A DNA stretch of 64,000 nt, taken from NCBI RefSeq assembly GCF_902374955.1, contig NZ_CABKRX010000118.1, positions 62,001-126,000 of the forward strand, given 5' to 3'. Under the pieces are notes generated by a model. The model searched no databases, was not told the origin of the DNA, and was given only the letters and a program-made list of their open reading frames with translations. Below, in pieces: positions 1 through 8,579 of the stretch. Numbering within the stretch: the stretch's first letter is position 1; the number at the start of each line of letters is the position of its first letter. This stretch comes from Bacillus massilioanorexius. GTDB taxonomy: Bacteria; Bacillota; Bacilli; Bacillales; DSM-1321. The position numbers were made by a program, and so were the translations under genes.

Positions 1-312
1 CGTGAATTAGATGAAGGAATTGAAGTAGTAGAAGCGCAATTCCCTGTTGTTTGTACAGTAGGAGATTCAATTAATGATCCTAGATTAGCGACAATTAAGA
101 CAAAAATGGCTGCAAATAAAGCGAAATTTGATGTGTTAACAGCGACAGACTTAGAGATTGATTCAACTAAGGTTGGATCTAATTCATATACAAAAATAAT
201 GAAATCTTATGTACCACCAAAAAGACAAGCTGGAATGAAGATTCAAGGCGATTCTGATAGTGATTCCGCACATGAATTAATGAAGAATCTAGTTGCAGCT
301 AAGCTCATATAG
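1..312 (+). CDS. etfB: Electron transfer flavoprotein beta subunit, 3' part
   Basis: This is the C-terminal ~103 codons of an ETF beta subunit; the start lies before the window. The frame is open from base 1 and ends with AAKLI followed by a stop. The residues match the second etfB at 3705 along their length (DEGIEVVEAQFPVVCTV, NDPRLATIK, AANKAKFDVLT). ETF beta carries the AMP-binding half of the ETF heterodimer, which takes electrons from acyl-CoA dehydrogenases and passes them to ETF-quinone oxidoreductase. The etfA start follows after 16 bases, so the two are one operon. The acyl-CoA dehydrogenase partner is not in view and may lie upstream. Confidence 0.93.
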   Translation, partial: RELDEGIEVVEAQFPVVCTVGDSINDPRLATIKTKMAANKAKFDVLTATDLEIDSTKVGSNSYTKIMKSYVPPKRQAGMKIQGDSDSDSAHELMKNLVAAKLI

Positions 313-328
313 GAATGGAGTGATAAAG

Positions 329-1333
329 ATGAATATTCATGATTATAAAAATATATGGGTCATTTTAGAAAGCCTAAATGACGAAGTGAAAAAAGTTAGC
401 TTAGAATTACTTAATCAAGGAAAAGCACTTGCGAAAGCAAATGGAGAACAAATAGTAGCAATTGCTATAGGACAACATGTTGATGCGACAGTGAAAGCAG
501 CTATTTCTCATGGAGCGGATGAAGTATTAGTAGTTAAAGGTGATGAATATAAAGATTACAATACGGAAAGTTATACAAATGCAATTGTAAAATTAGTAGA
601 AAAATATAAGCCTTCTGTTATTTTGCTAGGAGCTACTAATAATGGTAGAGATTTGTCATCGAGAGTAGCAGCTAGATTACAAGTTGGATCTGCAGCTGAT
701 TGTACAGCAGTAGAAGTAGGAGAGAATGGTTCTATTGCTTGGACTCGATCAACTTATGGTGGCAAACTGATGAATGTTGTTTCATTTCCCGAGACGCGCC
801 CTCAAATTGGTACAGTACGATCTAGTTCATATGAAAAAGCAGAAGCAGATGATTCAAGAACGGCAAATGTTATAAACGAAGCTATTCAGACACCAACTGA
901 ACAAATTAGAACGAAAGTAAAAGAGGTCATTCAATCTGTAGGAGAAGGAATTAAATTAGAGGATGCTGATGTTGTTGTTGGGGGAGGTAGAGGTTTAGGA
1001 AAGGTTGAAAATGTTGAACTAATTAAAGAGTTGGCAGCTGTATTAGGAGGTACCATAGGAACGACTAGAGCGTGTATTGATGCAGGATGGGTACCATATT
1101 CTTTACAAATTGGTCAATCAGGTAAGAGAATATCTCCAAAGCTTTATATTGCCTGCGGTATTTCTGGTGCAACTCAGCATTTGGCGGGTATTACTTCTTC
1201 AGATGTCATTGTGGCTATAAATAAAGATCCTGATGCACCGATCTTTGAATTAGCTGACTATGGAGTAGTTGGAGACTTGTTTGAAATAGTGCCGATTCTT
1301 ATCGAAGAAATTAAAAAAATAAAAGCAAGCTAA
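329..1333 (+). CDS. etfA: Electron transfer flavoprotein alpha subunit (copy 1)
   Basis: 334-aa FAD-binding ETF alpha subunit. The ATG at 329 is chosen over an upstream alternative because AGGAATGGAG sits 8 bases before it. The N-terminal domain (about 1-190) is the ETF fold. The C-terminal FAD domain (about 205-334) shows the family signatures VVVGGGRGLG, TRACIDAGW, QIGQSGK, ACGISGATQH and NKDPDAPIFELADYGVVGD. It pairs with the etfB just upstream. The protein is clearly paralogous to the etfA at 4511. Related FixB/CaiD-region ETFs serve specialised acyl-CoA dehydrogenases, and the neighbouring CoA ligase fits that, but the exact substrate cannot be read from sequence. Confidence 0.95.
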   Translation: MNIHDYKNIWVILESLNDEVKKVSLELLNQGKALAKANGEQIVAIAIGQHVDATVKAAISHGADEVLVVKGDEYKDYNTESYTNAIVKLVEKYKPSVILLGATNNGRDLSSRVAARLQVGSAADCTAVEVGENGSIAWTRSTYGGKLMNVVSFPETRPQIGTVRSSSYEKAEADDSRTANVINEAIQTPTEQIRTKVKEVIQSVGEGIKLEDADVVVGGGRGLGKVENVELIKELAAVLGGTIGTTRACIDAGWVPYSLQIGQSGKRISPKLYIACGISGATQHLAGITSSDVIVAINKDPDAPIFELADYGVVGDLFEIVPILIEEIKKIKAS

Positions 1334-1349
1334 TGATAGCATTCTGATA

Positions 1350-1395
1350 ATGAGATGACACAAAAGGACTGGTACTCCTTTTGTGTTCTCATTTC
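1350..1395 (+). terminator. Intrinsic terminator after etfBA copy 1
   Basis: ATGAGA plus ACACAAAAGGA (1350-1368) pair with TCCTTTTGTGT plus TCTCAT (1376-1392) around a 7-base loop, with a two-base bulge. The T tract is short. Confidence 0.7.
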
Positions 1396-1493
1396 TAAAA
1401 TCTAAAGATCCATCTAGTAATTAGTAGATGGGAAAATGAGTATTTAACTAAATAATACTTCCGTTTTTGAAAATTTTCAAGGGAGGTAGTGAA

Positions 1494-3146
1494 ATGTCTT
1501 TAGGAATGAAGATCAGTGAATTCCAGAAACGTGAATACAGGAAAAAAGGACTTTGGGGTGATGCTACTCTAGCCGATTATTGGAAAATGTCCCTGTTAAA
1601 ATTTCCAGAGAAGGTGGCAATAGTTGATCTTCAGGGAGATAGCTACACATATTCTGAAATTGATGATGCTGCTAATCGATTAGCTCATTTCTTCATCCAA
1701 AAAGGTGTGGAACCTGGAGATTTCATTTCGGTTCAATTACCAGATTGGGCAGAATTTTTGATTATTTATGTGGCGTGTTTAAAAACAGGAGCCGTTATCA
1801 ATCCTGTTTTACCGAATGCACGTGAATTGGAATTAACTTATATTTTAAATAAATGTCAATCGAAGATGCTATTTGTTCCCTGTTGGTTTAGAAAATGCGA
1901 TTATACCAATATGATTAAGTCTTTATCCAAACAGGTTACTAGCTTGAAGGAAATAATAGTCGTAGAGAAAGGAAGAGAGATAAAAGAGGAAAAAGAAAGC
2001 ATTACATATGCTTCTATTATTCAAAATTATCCTGCTCTTAACAAGGAAATTAGAAGTAACGCTGATGATTTAGCGGCCGTTTTGTTTACATCTGGTACAG
2101 AGGGACATCCAAAGGGAGTTATGCTAACTCATAATAATATTATTGCCAGTGAACGGACCTTTACTAATTACTTAGATATTAATGATTTTGATGTGATTTT
2201 AATGCCTGTTCCGGTAGCACATGCATCTTGTTTTCACCATGGGGTCACTGCAGCCTTCATGTTAGGGGCTAAATGTGTTCTGTTAGACATTTATAAACCT
2301 CATCTTTGTCTAGAGTTAATTGAGCGCGAAAGATGTACATGTGGTTTTGGGAGCACATCTATAGTATATGACCTATTACGTACGTTGCCAAAAGGAAATT
2401 ATGATATTTCTTCGCTGCGATTTTTTATGTGTGGTGGTGCTCCAATTCCTAGACATATGGTAAAACAAGGTATCAAAGCTGGATTTAATGTAATTGGTGT
2501 GTACGGTTCTACTGAAAGTGTGCCGCATACGGCAACATCACCAAATGATACTAGTGAGAAGATTATTCAAACGGATGGAAAAGCATTGCCAGGAATTGAG
2601 ATTAAAGTGGTCGATGAAGCTAGAAATTCAGTACCTACAGGGTTTCAGGGAGAGGAAGCATCTCGTGGACCGAATGTATTTGTAGGCTATCTTAGAGAAC
2701 CAGAAATGACAGACAAGGTTCTTGATGATGAAGGCTGGTACTATAGTGGAGATCTTTGTACGATGGACGAAGATGGATACATTAGAATAAACGGTAGGAA
2801 AAAAGATATTATCATTCGTGGTGGAGAAAACATTAGTAGTGTTGAAGTAGAAGATATTTTACAACAACATCCCAATGTTTATGAAGTAGCTGTTGTAGCA
2901 ATGCCAGATCCAAGATTAGGAGAAAGGGCTTGTGCTTATGTAGTTCTCAATAATCCTGCCATACCTTTTACTTTAGAAGATGTAAAAGTATTTTTTGATA
3001 AAATGCATGTTGCCAAATTTAAATATCCTGAAAGGGTCGAACTAGTAGATCGTCTTCCTAGAACAGGATCTTGCTGTAAGGTGAAAAAATATATTTTGCG
3101 TGAGGATATTAAAAAGAAGTTAAAAAAACAAATATATATTCATTAA
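1494..3146 (+). CDS. Acyl-CoA ligase (AMP-forming), CaiC/AliA-like
   Basis: 550-aa adenylate-forming enzyme that would activate a carboxylic acid with ATP and CoA. The ATG at 1494 follows GGGAGG (1481-1486) at good spacing. Visible motifs are the P-loop FTSGTEGHPKG (about 198-208), GVYGSTES (about 335), YSGDL (about 416), and the hinge/A8 region GRKKDIIIRGGENIS (about 432-446). The C-terminal catalytic lysine lies in PRTGSCCKVKK (about 520-530). Compared with the usual PxTGxGKxxK this stretch has Cys-Cys and one extra residue before the lysine, which is odd but leaves the Lys in place. The gene sits between two etfBA pairs, so an acid-to-CoA-ester oxidation route is likely. Crotonobetaine/carnitine or cyclohexanecarboxylate ligase are candidate specificities, unproven. 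Confidence 0.88.
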   Translation: MSLGMKISEFQKREYRKKGLWGDATLADYWKMSLLKFPEKVAIVDLQGDSYTYSEIDDAANRLAHFFIQKGVEPGDFISVQLPDWAEFLIIYVACLKTGAVINPVLPNARELELTYILNKCQSKMLFVPCWFRKCDYTNMIKSLSKQVTSLKEIIVVEKGREIKEEKESITYASIIQNYPALNKEIRSNADDLAAVLFTSGTEGHPKGVMLTHNNIIASERTFTNYLDINDFDVILMPVPVAHASCFHHGVTAAFMLGAKCVLLDIYKPHLCLELIERERCTCGFGSTSIVYDLLRTLPKGNYDISSLRFFMCGGAPIPRHMVKQGIKAGFNVIGVYGSTESVPHTATSPNDTSEKIIQTDGKALPGIEIKVVDEARNSVPTGFQGEEASRGPNVFVGYLREPEMTDKVLDDEGWYYSGDLCTMDEDGYIRINGRKKDIIIRGGENISSVEVEDILQQHPNVYEVAVVAMPDPRLGERACAYVVLNNPAIPFTLEDVKVFFDKMHVAKFKYPERVELVDRLPRTGSCCKVKKYILREDIKKKLKKQIYIH

Positions 3147-3162
3147 ACGGAGAATGACTTTT

Positions 3163-3203
3163 ACAAAAATAAGCTATATGAAAGTCATACAGCTTATTTT
3201 TGT
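3163..3203. terminator. Bidirectional terminator between convergent genes
   Basis: ACAAAAATAAGCT (3163-3175) pairs perfectly with AGCTTATTTTTGT (3191-3203), 13 bp with a 15-base loop. It lies between the ligase (+) and the membrane protein (-), and can serve both strands. Confidence 0.8.
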
Positions 3204-3211
3204 GTGGTTTT

Positions 3212-3493
3212 CTAGAGAATGTTTGTTATGACAATATGGCTAATTTTATTGAACATAGCTATGAAGGAAGCAGCGTTATCTCCTGAATGAATCAATTTCT
3301 CTATTAAATGTGAGAATAATACAAATATCCATCTGATTACATTCATTAGAAGTGTAGCAACAAAGGTTAGTACACCCATTTTCCATAAAATAAAGCCTAA
3401 AATCATGTATATGAAGCAACCAATGCGTTTTTTACCAAAAAGTAATATGAAAATAATAAAAAGAAGAAGACCAATAAATGCTAAAAATATCAT
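3212..3493 (-). CDS. Small membrane protein of unknown function
   Basis: 93-aa hydrophobic protein, not recognised. Two ATGs are possible. The inner one (3493, MIFLAFIGLL) is preferred, because AAAGGA lies 9 bases upstream of it but only 2 bases before the outer one at 3502. Predicted segments are a first membrane helix at about 1-20, a short basic loop GKKR, then two more hydrophobic stretches at about 27-55 and an amphipathic tail. It is transcribed against its neighbours and separated from them by a terminator on one side and about 200 bases of promoter-like DNA on the other. No family can be named. Confidence 0.65.
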   Translation of the reverse strand: MIFLAFIGLLLFIIFILLFGKKRIGCFIYMILGFILWKMGVLTFVATLLMNVIRWIFVLFSHLIEKLIHSGDNAASFIAMFNKISHIVITNIL

Positions 3494-3704
3494 ATAACTC
3501 ATTCCTTTATGAACGTACTATTTCAAATATAACACATTCATATAACAATATTGGTATAACAAATGTTTACATTGTAATGAAATAGAGTGCTTGTTCAACT
3601 GAGTCATGTGAAGAAAAAATTTGAATGAGTCCTAAATAATGAATGAACTATTTATAATCATTCGAAGAATCTCTTACTACATTTCATTAAAGGAGGGGAT
3701 TGAT

Positions 3705-4496
3705 ATGAATATATTAGTTTGTGTTAAACAGGTGCCAGATACAACTGAAATTAAAATTAATCCCGTTACGAATACGCTCGTTAGAACTGGAGTTCCAGCT
3801 ATCGTTAATCCTTTCGATAAACATGCAGTGGAGGCCGCAGTACAGTTGAAAGAAAAACATGGTGGAACGGTTACAGTAATTAGTATGGGGCCTGAACAAG
3901 CCAAGTTAGCATTGAAAGAATGTTTATCTGTAGGTGCTGATAGAGCTGTATTAGTGAGTGATAAACGTTTCGGAGGGTCTGATACGTACGCTACAAGTTA
4001 TATATTGAGTTCAGCAATTCAACATTTAGGAACATATGATTTAATTATATGTGGAAAACAGGCAATCGATGGGGATACTGGACAAGTTGGACCTGCTATT
4101 GCAGAACATTTAGGATTAACTCAATTAACCTATGTTACAGAACTTGATATCTGTGAAGAGCAAAAAATAGTGGTAAAACGTGAAATTGATGAAGGATATG
4201 AGCTGGTTGAAGCAAAGCTCCCTGCTGTATGCACAGTGGTTAGATCAATTAATAACCCAAGATTAGCGACGATTAAAAGTAAATTGGCTGCAAATAAAGC
4301 AGAAATAGAAGTATTAACATTTGCTGATATGCCAGAAATTGATAAAGCAAAAATAGGACTAAAAGGTTCTCCGACGAAGGTTAAACGATCCTTTACACCT
4401 GAAAAAAGAGGTACTGGCATTGTTATAAATGAAAATCATGGAGATGTAGCAGTACGTATATTAGCCGCCAAGTTAATCGAAGCTAAGCTTATATAA
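3705..4496 (+). CDS. etfB: Electron transfer flavoprotein beta subunit (copy 2)
   Basis: 263-aa complete ETF beta subunit. The start ATG at 3705 follows AAAGGAGGGG at 6-8 bases. The sequence opens with the family hallmark MNILVCVKQVPDT and contains the AMP-binding region CGKQAIDGDTGQVGPAIAEH (about 125-145) and PRLATIKSK near 188. The protein is the partner of the etfA starting 15 bases downstream. The strong match with copy 1 shows a duplicated etfBA cassette flanking the CoA ligase. Two ETFs side by side usually mean each serves a different dehydrogenase, or one recent duplication; which applies here is not decidable from sequence alone. Confidence 0.96.
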   Translation: MNILVCVKQVPDTTEIKINPVTNTLVRTGVPAIVNPFDKHAVEAAVQLKEKHGGTVTVISMGPEQAKLALKECLSVGADRAVLVSDKRFGGSDTYATSYILSSAIQHLGTYDLIICGKQAIDGDTGQVGPAIAEHLGLTQLTYVTELDICEEQKIVVKREIDEGYELVEAKLPAVCTVVRSINNPRLATIKSKLAANKAEIEVLTFADMPEIDKAKIGLKGSPTKVKRSFTPEKRGTGIVINENHGDVAVRILAAKLIEAKLI

Positions 4497-4510
4497 GGAG
4501 GTTTTGGGTG

Positions 4511-5518
4511 ATGGAGCTTTCAGAGTATAAGAATATATGGGTATATATAGAAACATTTGAGGGTGAAGTAAAAAAAGTAGCGCTAGAGTTGCTTAATAAA
4601 GGAAAGACGTTGGCGACAGTTCATAATGAAAAACTCGTTGCCATCATCATCGGTCAGAATGTGGATAAAACAGTAAAAACAGTTAGTAGATATGGTGCGG
4701 ATGGAATAATTGTTGTTGAAGGAGAAGAATATACACATTACACTACTGATGCATATACAAATGTAATGGTTACATTAGTGAATAAGTATAAACCAACAGC
4801 TATTTTAATGGGTGCTACTAATAATGGAAGAGATTTAGCATCTAGAGTGGCATGTCGCTTACATACAGGGCTAACTGCAGATTGTACAAGTATAGAAATG
4901 CAAGAGGACGGTATTCTTGCATGGACAAGACCAGCATATGGCGGAAACTTAATGGGAACGATTATTTGTGACAAGTCACGACCACAAATCGGTACTGTAC
5001 GTCCAGGTGTTTTTAAAAAAGCTATACCAATTCAAAAATGTAATCCTTATATTATTAAAGAGAATATTCATACTCGAAAAGAAGAAATTAGAACGAAGGT
5101 ATTAGAAATAGTTAAGTTAACAGAAGAAAGAGGAGTTTGCTTAGAGGATGCAGAAGTCATTGTAGCAGGAGGTAGAGGAATAGGTAGGCCAGAAAATTTC
5201 GAAATGCTCAAAAGATTAGCAGAAGTATTTGGTGGAACTATTGCTGCATCAAGAGCTTGTGTGGATGCTGGATGGATTTCTCCGCAATTGCAAATTGGTC
5301 AAACTGGAAAAACAGTAGGGCCTAAAATATATTTTGCATGTGGAATTTCTGGTGCTATGCAGCATGTAGCTGGTATTTCCTCTTCTGAAACGATTATAGC
5401 CATTAACAAAGATCCTGACGCTCCAATTTTTGAAGTTGCAGATTATGGCATTGTGGGAGATTTAACGGAAATAGTTCCTGTATTAACTAAGGAATTAAGG
5501 AAAATTAAAGTTGGGTAA
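4511..5518 (+). CDS. etfA: Electron transfer flavoprotein alpha subunit (copy 2)
   Basis: 335-aa ETF alpha subunit with AAGGAGGT (4495-4502) 8 bases before the ATG at 4511; a GTG directly before it is a less likely start. The FAD-domain motifs are present: VIVAGGRGIG, SRACVDAGW, QIGQTGK, ACGISGAMQH and NKDPDAPIFEVADYGIVGD (about 215-325). It forms an operon with etfB copy 2. The two etfA copies are collinear throughout, with most differences in the N-terminal domain and in the 170-200 linker. Confidence 0.96.
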   Translation: MELSEYKNIWVYIETFEGEVKKVALELLNKGKTLATVHNEKLVAIIIGQNVDKTVKTVSRYGADGIIVVEGEEYTHYTTDAYTNVMVTLVNKYKPTAILMGATNNGRDLASRVACRLHTGLTADCTSIEMQEDGILAWTRPAYGGNLMGTIICDKSRPQIGTVRPGVFKKAIPIQKCNPYIIKENIHTRKEEIRTKVLEIVKLTEERGVCLEDAEVIVAGGRGIGRPENFEMLKRLAEVFGGTIAASRACVDAGWISPQLQIGQTGKTVGPKIYFACGISGAMQHVAGISSSETIIAINKDPDAPIFEVADYGIVGDLTEIVPVLTKELRKIKVG

Positions 5519-5752
5519 AATGATAGAATGTCAGATATATAGCCAAAATGTTTTTTAGTCAGAGGTTTAAATATTAGTAATATGCTAATCTAATAGGAAT
5601 AGTGGGACATCGTCAGTATTGTTTTCAAATGGAATATTATCACGATTTTTATGTGAAATATTGAGCATGAATTGCGATAGGGGCTATTGGTTTTTAGCTT
5701 CTATTCGAAAGGGCTTATTGAATGTGTGTGTCACACTATGAGGAGGATAATT

Positions 5753-7027
5753 ATGCATTCGAAAATTGGAAATAAACGTTGGTCGATTGTATTTCTACTA
5801 GCATTATGTACGATTGTTTTATATATGGATCGATCCATCATGTCAATGGCAGGTCCTTCTATGATGGAACATTTTAATTGGAGTGCAACAGAGTTTGGGC
5901 TGGTATCTACAGCATTTTTTATAGGTTATACAATTACTCAATTTCCTGGTGGCATGTTGTCTGATAAATTTGGTGGCGGTAAAGTTTTGGTAGTGGGAGC
6001 TATAGCATGGTCTATTTTTGTTTTTCTTACTCCATTTGGCTTTACATTAGGATTAATGGTCTTAATTAGAGCTTCTATGGGTCTCGGTGAAGGTGTGACC
6101 ATGCCAGCGATTTATTCAATAATAGCAAATTGGATACCTAAAAAAGAATCAGGAATAGCTACAGGGTTGGTTCTAGCAGGAATCCCTTTTGGTACTGGAG
6201 TAACAATGTTAATCGCTACTTGGATTATTCAAACATGGGGTTGGCAAAGTTTATTTTATATTTTTGCTTTTCTCGGTCCTCTTTGGTGTTTGGTTTGGTG
6301 GAAATTCGGTAGAGATAAACCAGAACATGATTGTAAAATCGGAAAAGAAGAATTGGATTATATTCGAGCAGATCATAATAAAGAAGAAACGCCAATAGAA
6401 GGAATTGTATTGTCAAAAAAAGAAATTTTTTCAACTCTATCCGTTTGGGGGTGTGGACTTGCTTACTTTTGTGCTAACTATCTTTTCTTTTTATTTTTGA
6501 CTTGGTTACCTGTCTATTTTGTAAATGGTAGAGGTATAGATTTAAGCCAAAGTGCTATCTATTCTATGTTGCCATATCTTGTGGCTATTTTTACATATCC
6601 AATTGGAGGCTATTTAGCGGATGCTGCCTCCAATAAGTTGGGGCATAACATTGGTAGAAAATTAATTCCTATATTAGGTTTGTTAATCTCCGGAGTTTTA
6701 TTAATAATAGGCTCGAAAGCAACGAGTATTGGGACTGTAGCTTTATTAATTTCAGCTTCTAATGGATTTTTATGTCTTACAATGGGAGGCTTTTTAACCA
6801 TACCGAGAGTGTTGTCTCAAAAAAGTGTCGGTACAATCAGTGGTGTAGTAACTACATTAGGATCTGTTGCGGGAATACTAGCACCTTTCCTAACAGGTTT
6901 GATTATCGATTGGTCTGGTGATTACGATACTGCTTTATATGTAGGTGCTATAATAGCTATGGTAGGTGCTTTATTATTATTATTTGTATGTAGGGTTAAA
7001 CCAATTGAAAAAAAAGCTGATTGTTAA
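5753..7027 (+). CDS. MFS transporter, anion:cation symporter (ACS) type
   Basis: 424-aa membrane protein with about 12 transmembrane helices and the typical MFS layout. The ATG at 5753 follows TGAGGAGGATAATT. The N-terminal stretch YMDRSIMSMAGPSM and the loop-2 motif GGMLSDKFGGGK are characteristic of the ACS family (hexuronate, glucarate and other organic-anion importers). A basic cytoplasmic loop at about 190-225 separates the two halves. It lies 234 bases after etfA copy 2 and has its own terminator. The context suggests it imports the carboxylate that the CoA ligase activates. That link is inference. Confidence 0.88.
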   Translation: MHSKIGNKRWSIVFLLALCTIVLYMDRSIMSMAGPSMMEHFNWSATEFGLVSTAFFIGYTITQFPGGMLSDKFGGGKVLVVGAIAWSIFVFLTPFGFTLGLMVLIRASMGLGEGVTMPAIYSIIANWIPKKESGIATGLVLAGIPFGTGVTMLIATWIIQTWGWQSLFYIFAFLGPLWCLVWWKFGRDKPEHDCKIGKEELDYIRADHNKEETPIEGIVLSKKEIFSTLSVWGCGLAYFCANYLFFLFLTWLPVYFVNGRGIDLSQSAIYSMLPYLVAIFTYPIGGYLADAASNKLGHNIGRKLIPILGLLISGVLLIIGSKATSIGTVALLISASNGFLCLTMGGFLTIPRVLSQKSVGTISGVVTTLGSVAGILAPFLTGLIIDWSGDYDTALYVGAIIAMVGALLLLFVCRVKPIEKKADC

Positions 7028-7063
7028 AGTATCTTTCATTTGAAGTAAGCTAAATAATCGGAT

Positions 7064-7103
7064 AAAAAAACAACACTTATTTAGAGAAAAGTGTTGTTTT
7101 TTT
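7064..7103. terminator. Terminator between MFS and SET genes
   Basis: AACAACACTT (7069-7078) pairs with AAGTGTTGTT (7089-7098), flanked by A and T tracts on both sides, so it can work in both directions. Confidence 0.85.
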
Positions 7104-7125
7104 ATTTTAGAGCTATTAATGTAGG

Positions 7126-7503
7126 TTAGTCTTGATTAAACCATAGTGGATCATCAATATCCACATCCCCATTATAATTGATGAGAATTTCTTCCCCTGC
7201 TTTAATATCTTTGTACGCATAAAAATCAAAAGTATGATTATCGAAATTGATTTCATAGTTGGCATTTGGCTGATAGGAATGATTAAATAGCATACCGTAG
7301 CCTAACAAAATTGCGGTATGATTTTTTCCATATTCAAAAGCATAATCGGCTAAAAGCGTTTTTTCAATGTGAATATGCTCATCATTCGGATAAGGAATCA
7401 CCGGAGCTTGGTGAAATAATACTCCTTTTGGAATATCACATGTGGCAAATACGCCTCTATTCAATTCTCCATCACTTAGTGTGGACGTCTTTATTTCAAT
7501 CAT
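7126..7503 (-). CDS. SET domain protein
   Basis: 125-aa stand-alone SET domain. The ATG at 7503 is chosen because AGGTG lies 6 bases upstream; a GTG three codons earlier is possible. Motifs of the fold are RGVFATCDIPKG near the N terminus, the pseudoknot NHSYQPNANYE (about 85-95) and DIKAGEEILINYNGD (about 104-118). SET proteins are usually S-adenosylmethionine-dependent protein lysine methyltransferases. Short bacillary versions like this have no established substrate. It is monocistronic and convergent with the MFS gene. Confidence 0.82.
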   Translation of the reverse strand: MIEIKTSTLSDGELNRGVFATCDIPKGVLFHQAPVIPYPNDEHIHIEKTLLADYAFEYGKNHTAILLGYGMLFNHSYQPNANYEINFDNHTFDFYAYKDIKAGEEILINYNGDVDIDDPLWFNQD

Positions 7504-7783
7504 TATAAGCACCTACGCATTTCATTGAAGTTTTTTCTATTGAATCGTTTATGAATTTTGTGACAATAATTAAGAAAGTATATCATTTAAGACTAAAATA
7601 AAAGTCTTTACTAGTACTTTGGAGGATTATACTTTATCGTTTTTATGATAGCCGATGTTGCTTTCTTATTTATCAGTTTGCCAATTATTCCTCCTGAAAG
7701 CAACTTAATTCTCGAATACGAATGATTTTTTCTAGAAAATGTGATGAAGTATTGAATTCGTTTTGTAATATTCTGTTTTTGGG

Positions 7784-7834
7784 TTGACTAACATCTAAGC
7801 CAATTTATAATAAAAAGTGAGTGATTACTTACTT
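7784..7834 (+). promoter_or_regulatory. Promoter and TetR-type operator of the ABC exporter operon
   Basis: TTGACT (7784-7789), a 16-base spacer and TATAAT (7806-7811) make a good sigma-A promoter. Directly downstream, AAGTGAGTGATTACTTACTT (7815-7834) is an imperfect palindrome (AAGTGAGT/ACTTACTT arms) of the kind bound by TetR-family repressors. The rest of the 7504-7783 gap holds no gene that can be supported. Confidence 0.75.
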
Positions 7835-7853
7835 TATTCGGAGGTGTTAAAAG

Positions 7854-8579
7854 ATGAGCTCATCAATTATAGTGAATCATGTTAGTAAAAGTTTCGGGAA
7901 GAGACAAGTGTTAGAAGATATTAATATGACGATTGAGAGTGGTCAAATTTTTGGATTAATAGGTCCTTCTGGTTCAGGGAAAACCACCTTAGTTAAGCTT
8001 TTAGTGGGTATGGATGTAGGGGATTTAGGTTCCATCACCGTTTTAGATAAACAGATGCCTAATTTAGAAGTATTGCAAAATATCGGTTATATGGCTCAGT
8101 CCGATGCATTATATACTGAATTGTCAGGTGAAGAAAATTTACGATTTTTTGCTTCGTTATTTAAATTAACTAAAAAAGAGCAAAAAGAACGGATTCAATA
8201 TGCTGCTGGTATTGTTAATCTCACCAATGAGCTAAAGAAAAAAGTATCTAACTATTCGGGGGGAATGAAACGTCGTTTATCCTTAGCTATTGCACTTATT
8301 CAAAATCCTAAACTTCTTATACTGGATGAACCTACGGTTGGAATCGATCCAGAATTAAGAAAATCTATATGGACAGAGTTAATCCGTTTAAAAAAGGAAG
8401 AAGGCAAAGCCATTATTATTACAACACATGTAATGGATGAAGCGGAAAAATGTGATCGTTTAGCAATGATTAGACATGGAAGAATTATAACTGAAGGCTC
8501 ACCAGAAGAATTAAAAGAACAATACTCTGTTTATAATCTAGAAGATGTATTCCTACAGGCTGGAGGTGTGCAAGCATGA
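7854..8579 (+). CDS. ABC transporter ATP-binding protein (drug/ABC-2 type)
   Basis: 241-aa ATPase of a DrrA/YbhF-like exporter, preceded by CGGAGGTG. Order of motifs: Walker A GPSGSGKTT (about 38-46), Q-loop region, signature YSGGMKRRL (about 133-141), Walker B LLILDEPTVGIDP (about 154-166) and switch histidine in TTHVMDEAEK (about 190). The C terminus overlaps the permease gene by ATGA, so translation is coupled. Together with the permease and the TetR gene it forms a three-gene operon, probably exporting a lipophilic drug or toxic compound out of the cell. Confidence 0.93.
   Translation: MSSSIIVNHVSKSFGKRQVLEDINMTIESGQIFGLIGPSGSGKTTLVKLLVGMDVGDLGSITVLDKQMPNLEVLQNIGYMAQSDALYTELSGEENLRFFASLFKLTKKEQKERIQYAAGIVNLTNELKKKVSNYSGGMKRRLSLAIALIQNPKLLILDEPTVGIDPELRKSIWTELIRLKKEEGKAIIITTHVMDEAEKCDRLAMIRHGRIITEGSPEELKEQYSVYNLEDVFLQAGGVQA

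Noticed and set aside
7611..7790. Open minus-strand frame containing LLSGGIIGKLINKKATSAII
   Set aside because: No start codon with a ribosome site and no recognised family; it could be the tail of a lost gene but the evidence is too thin.
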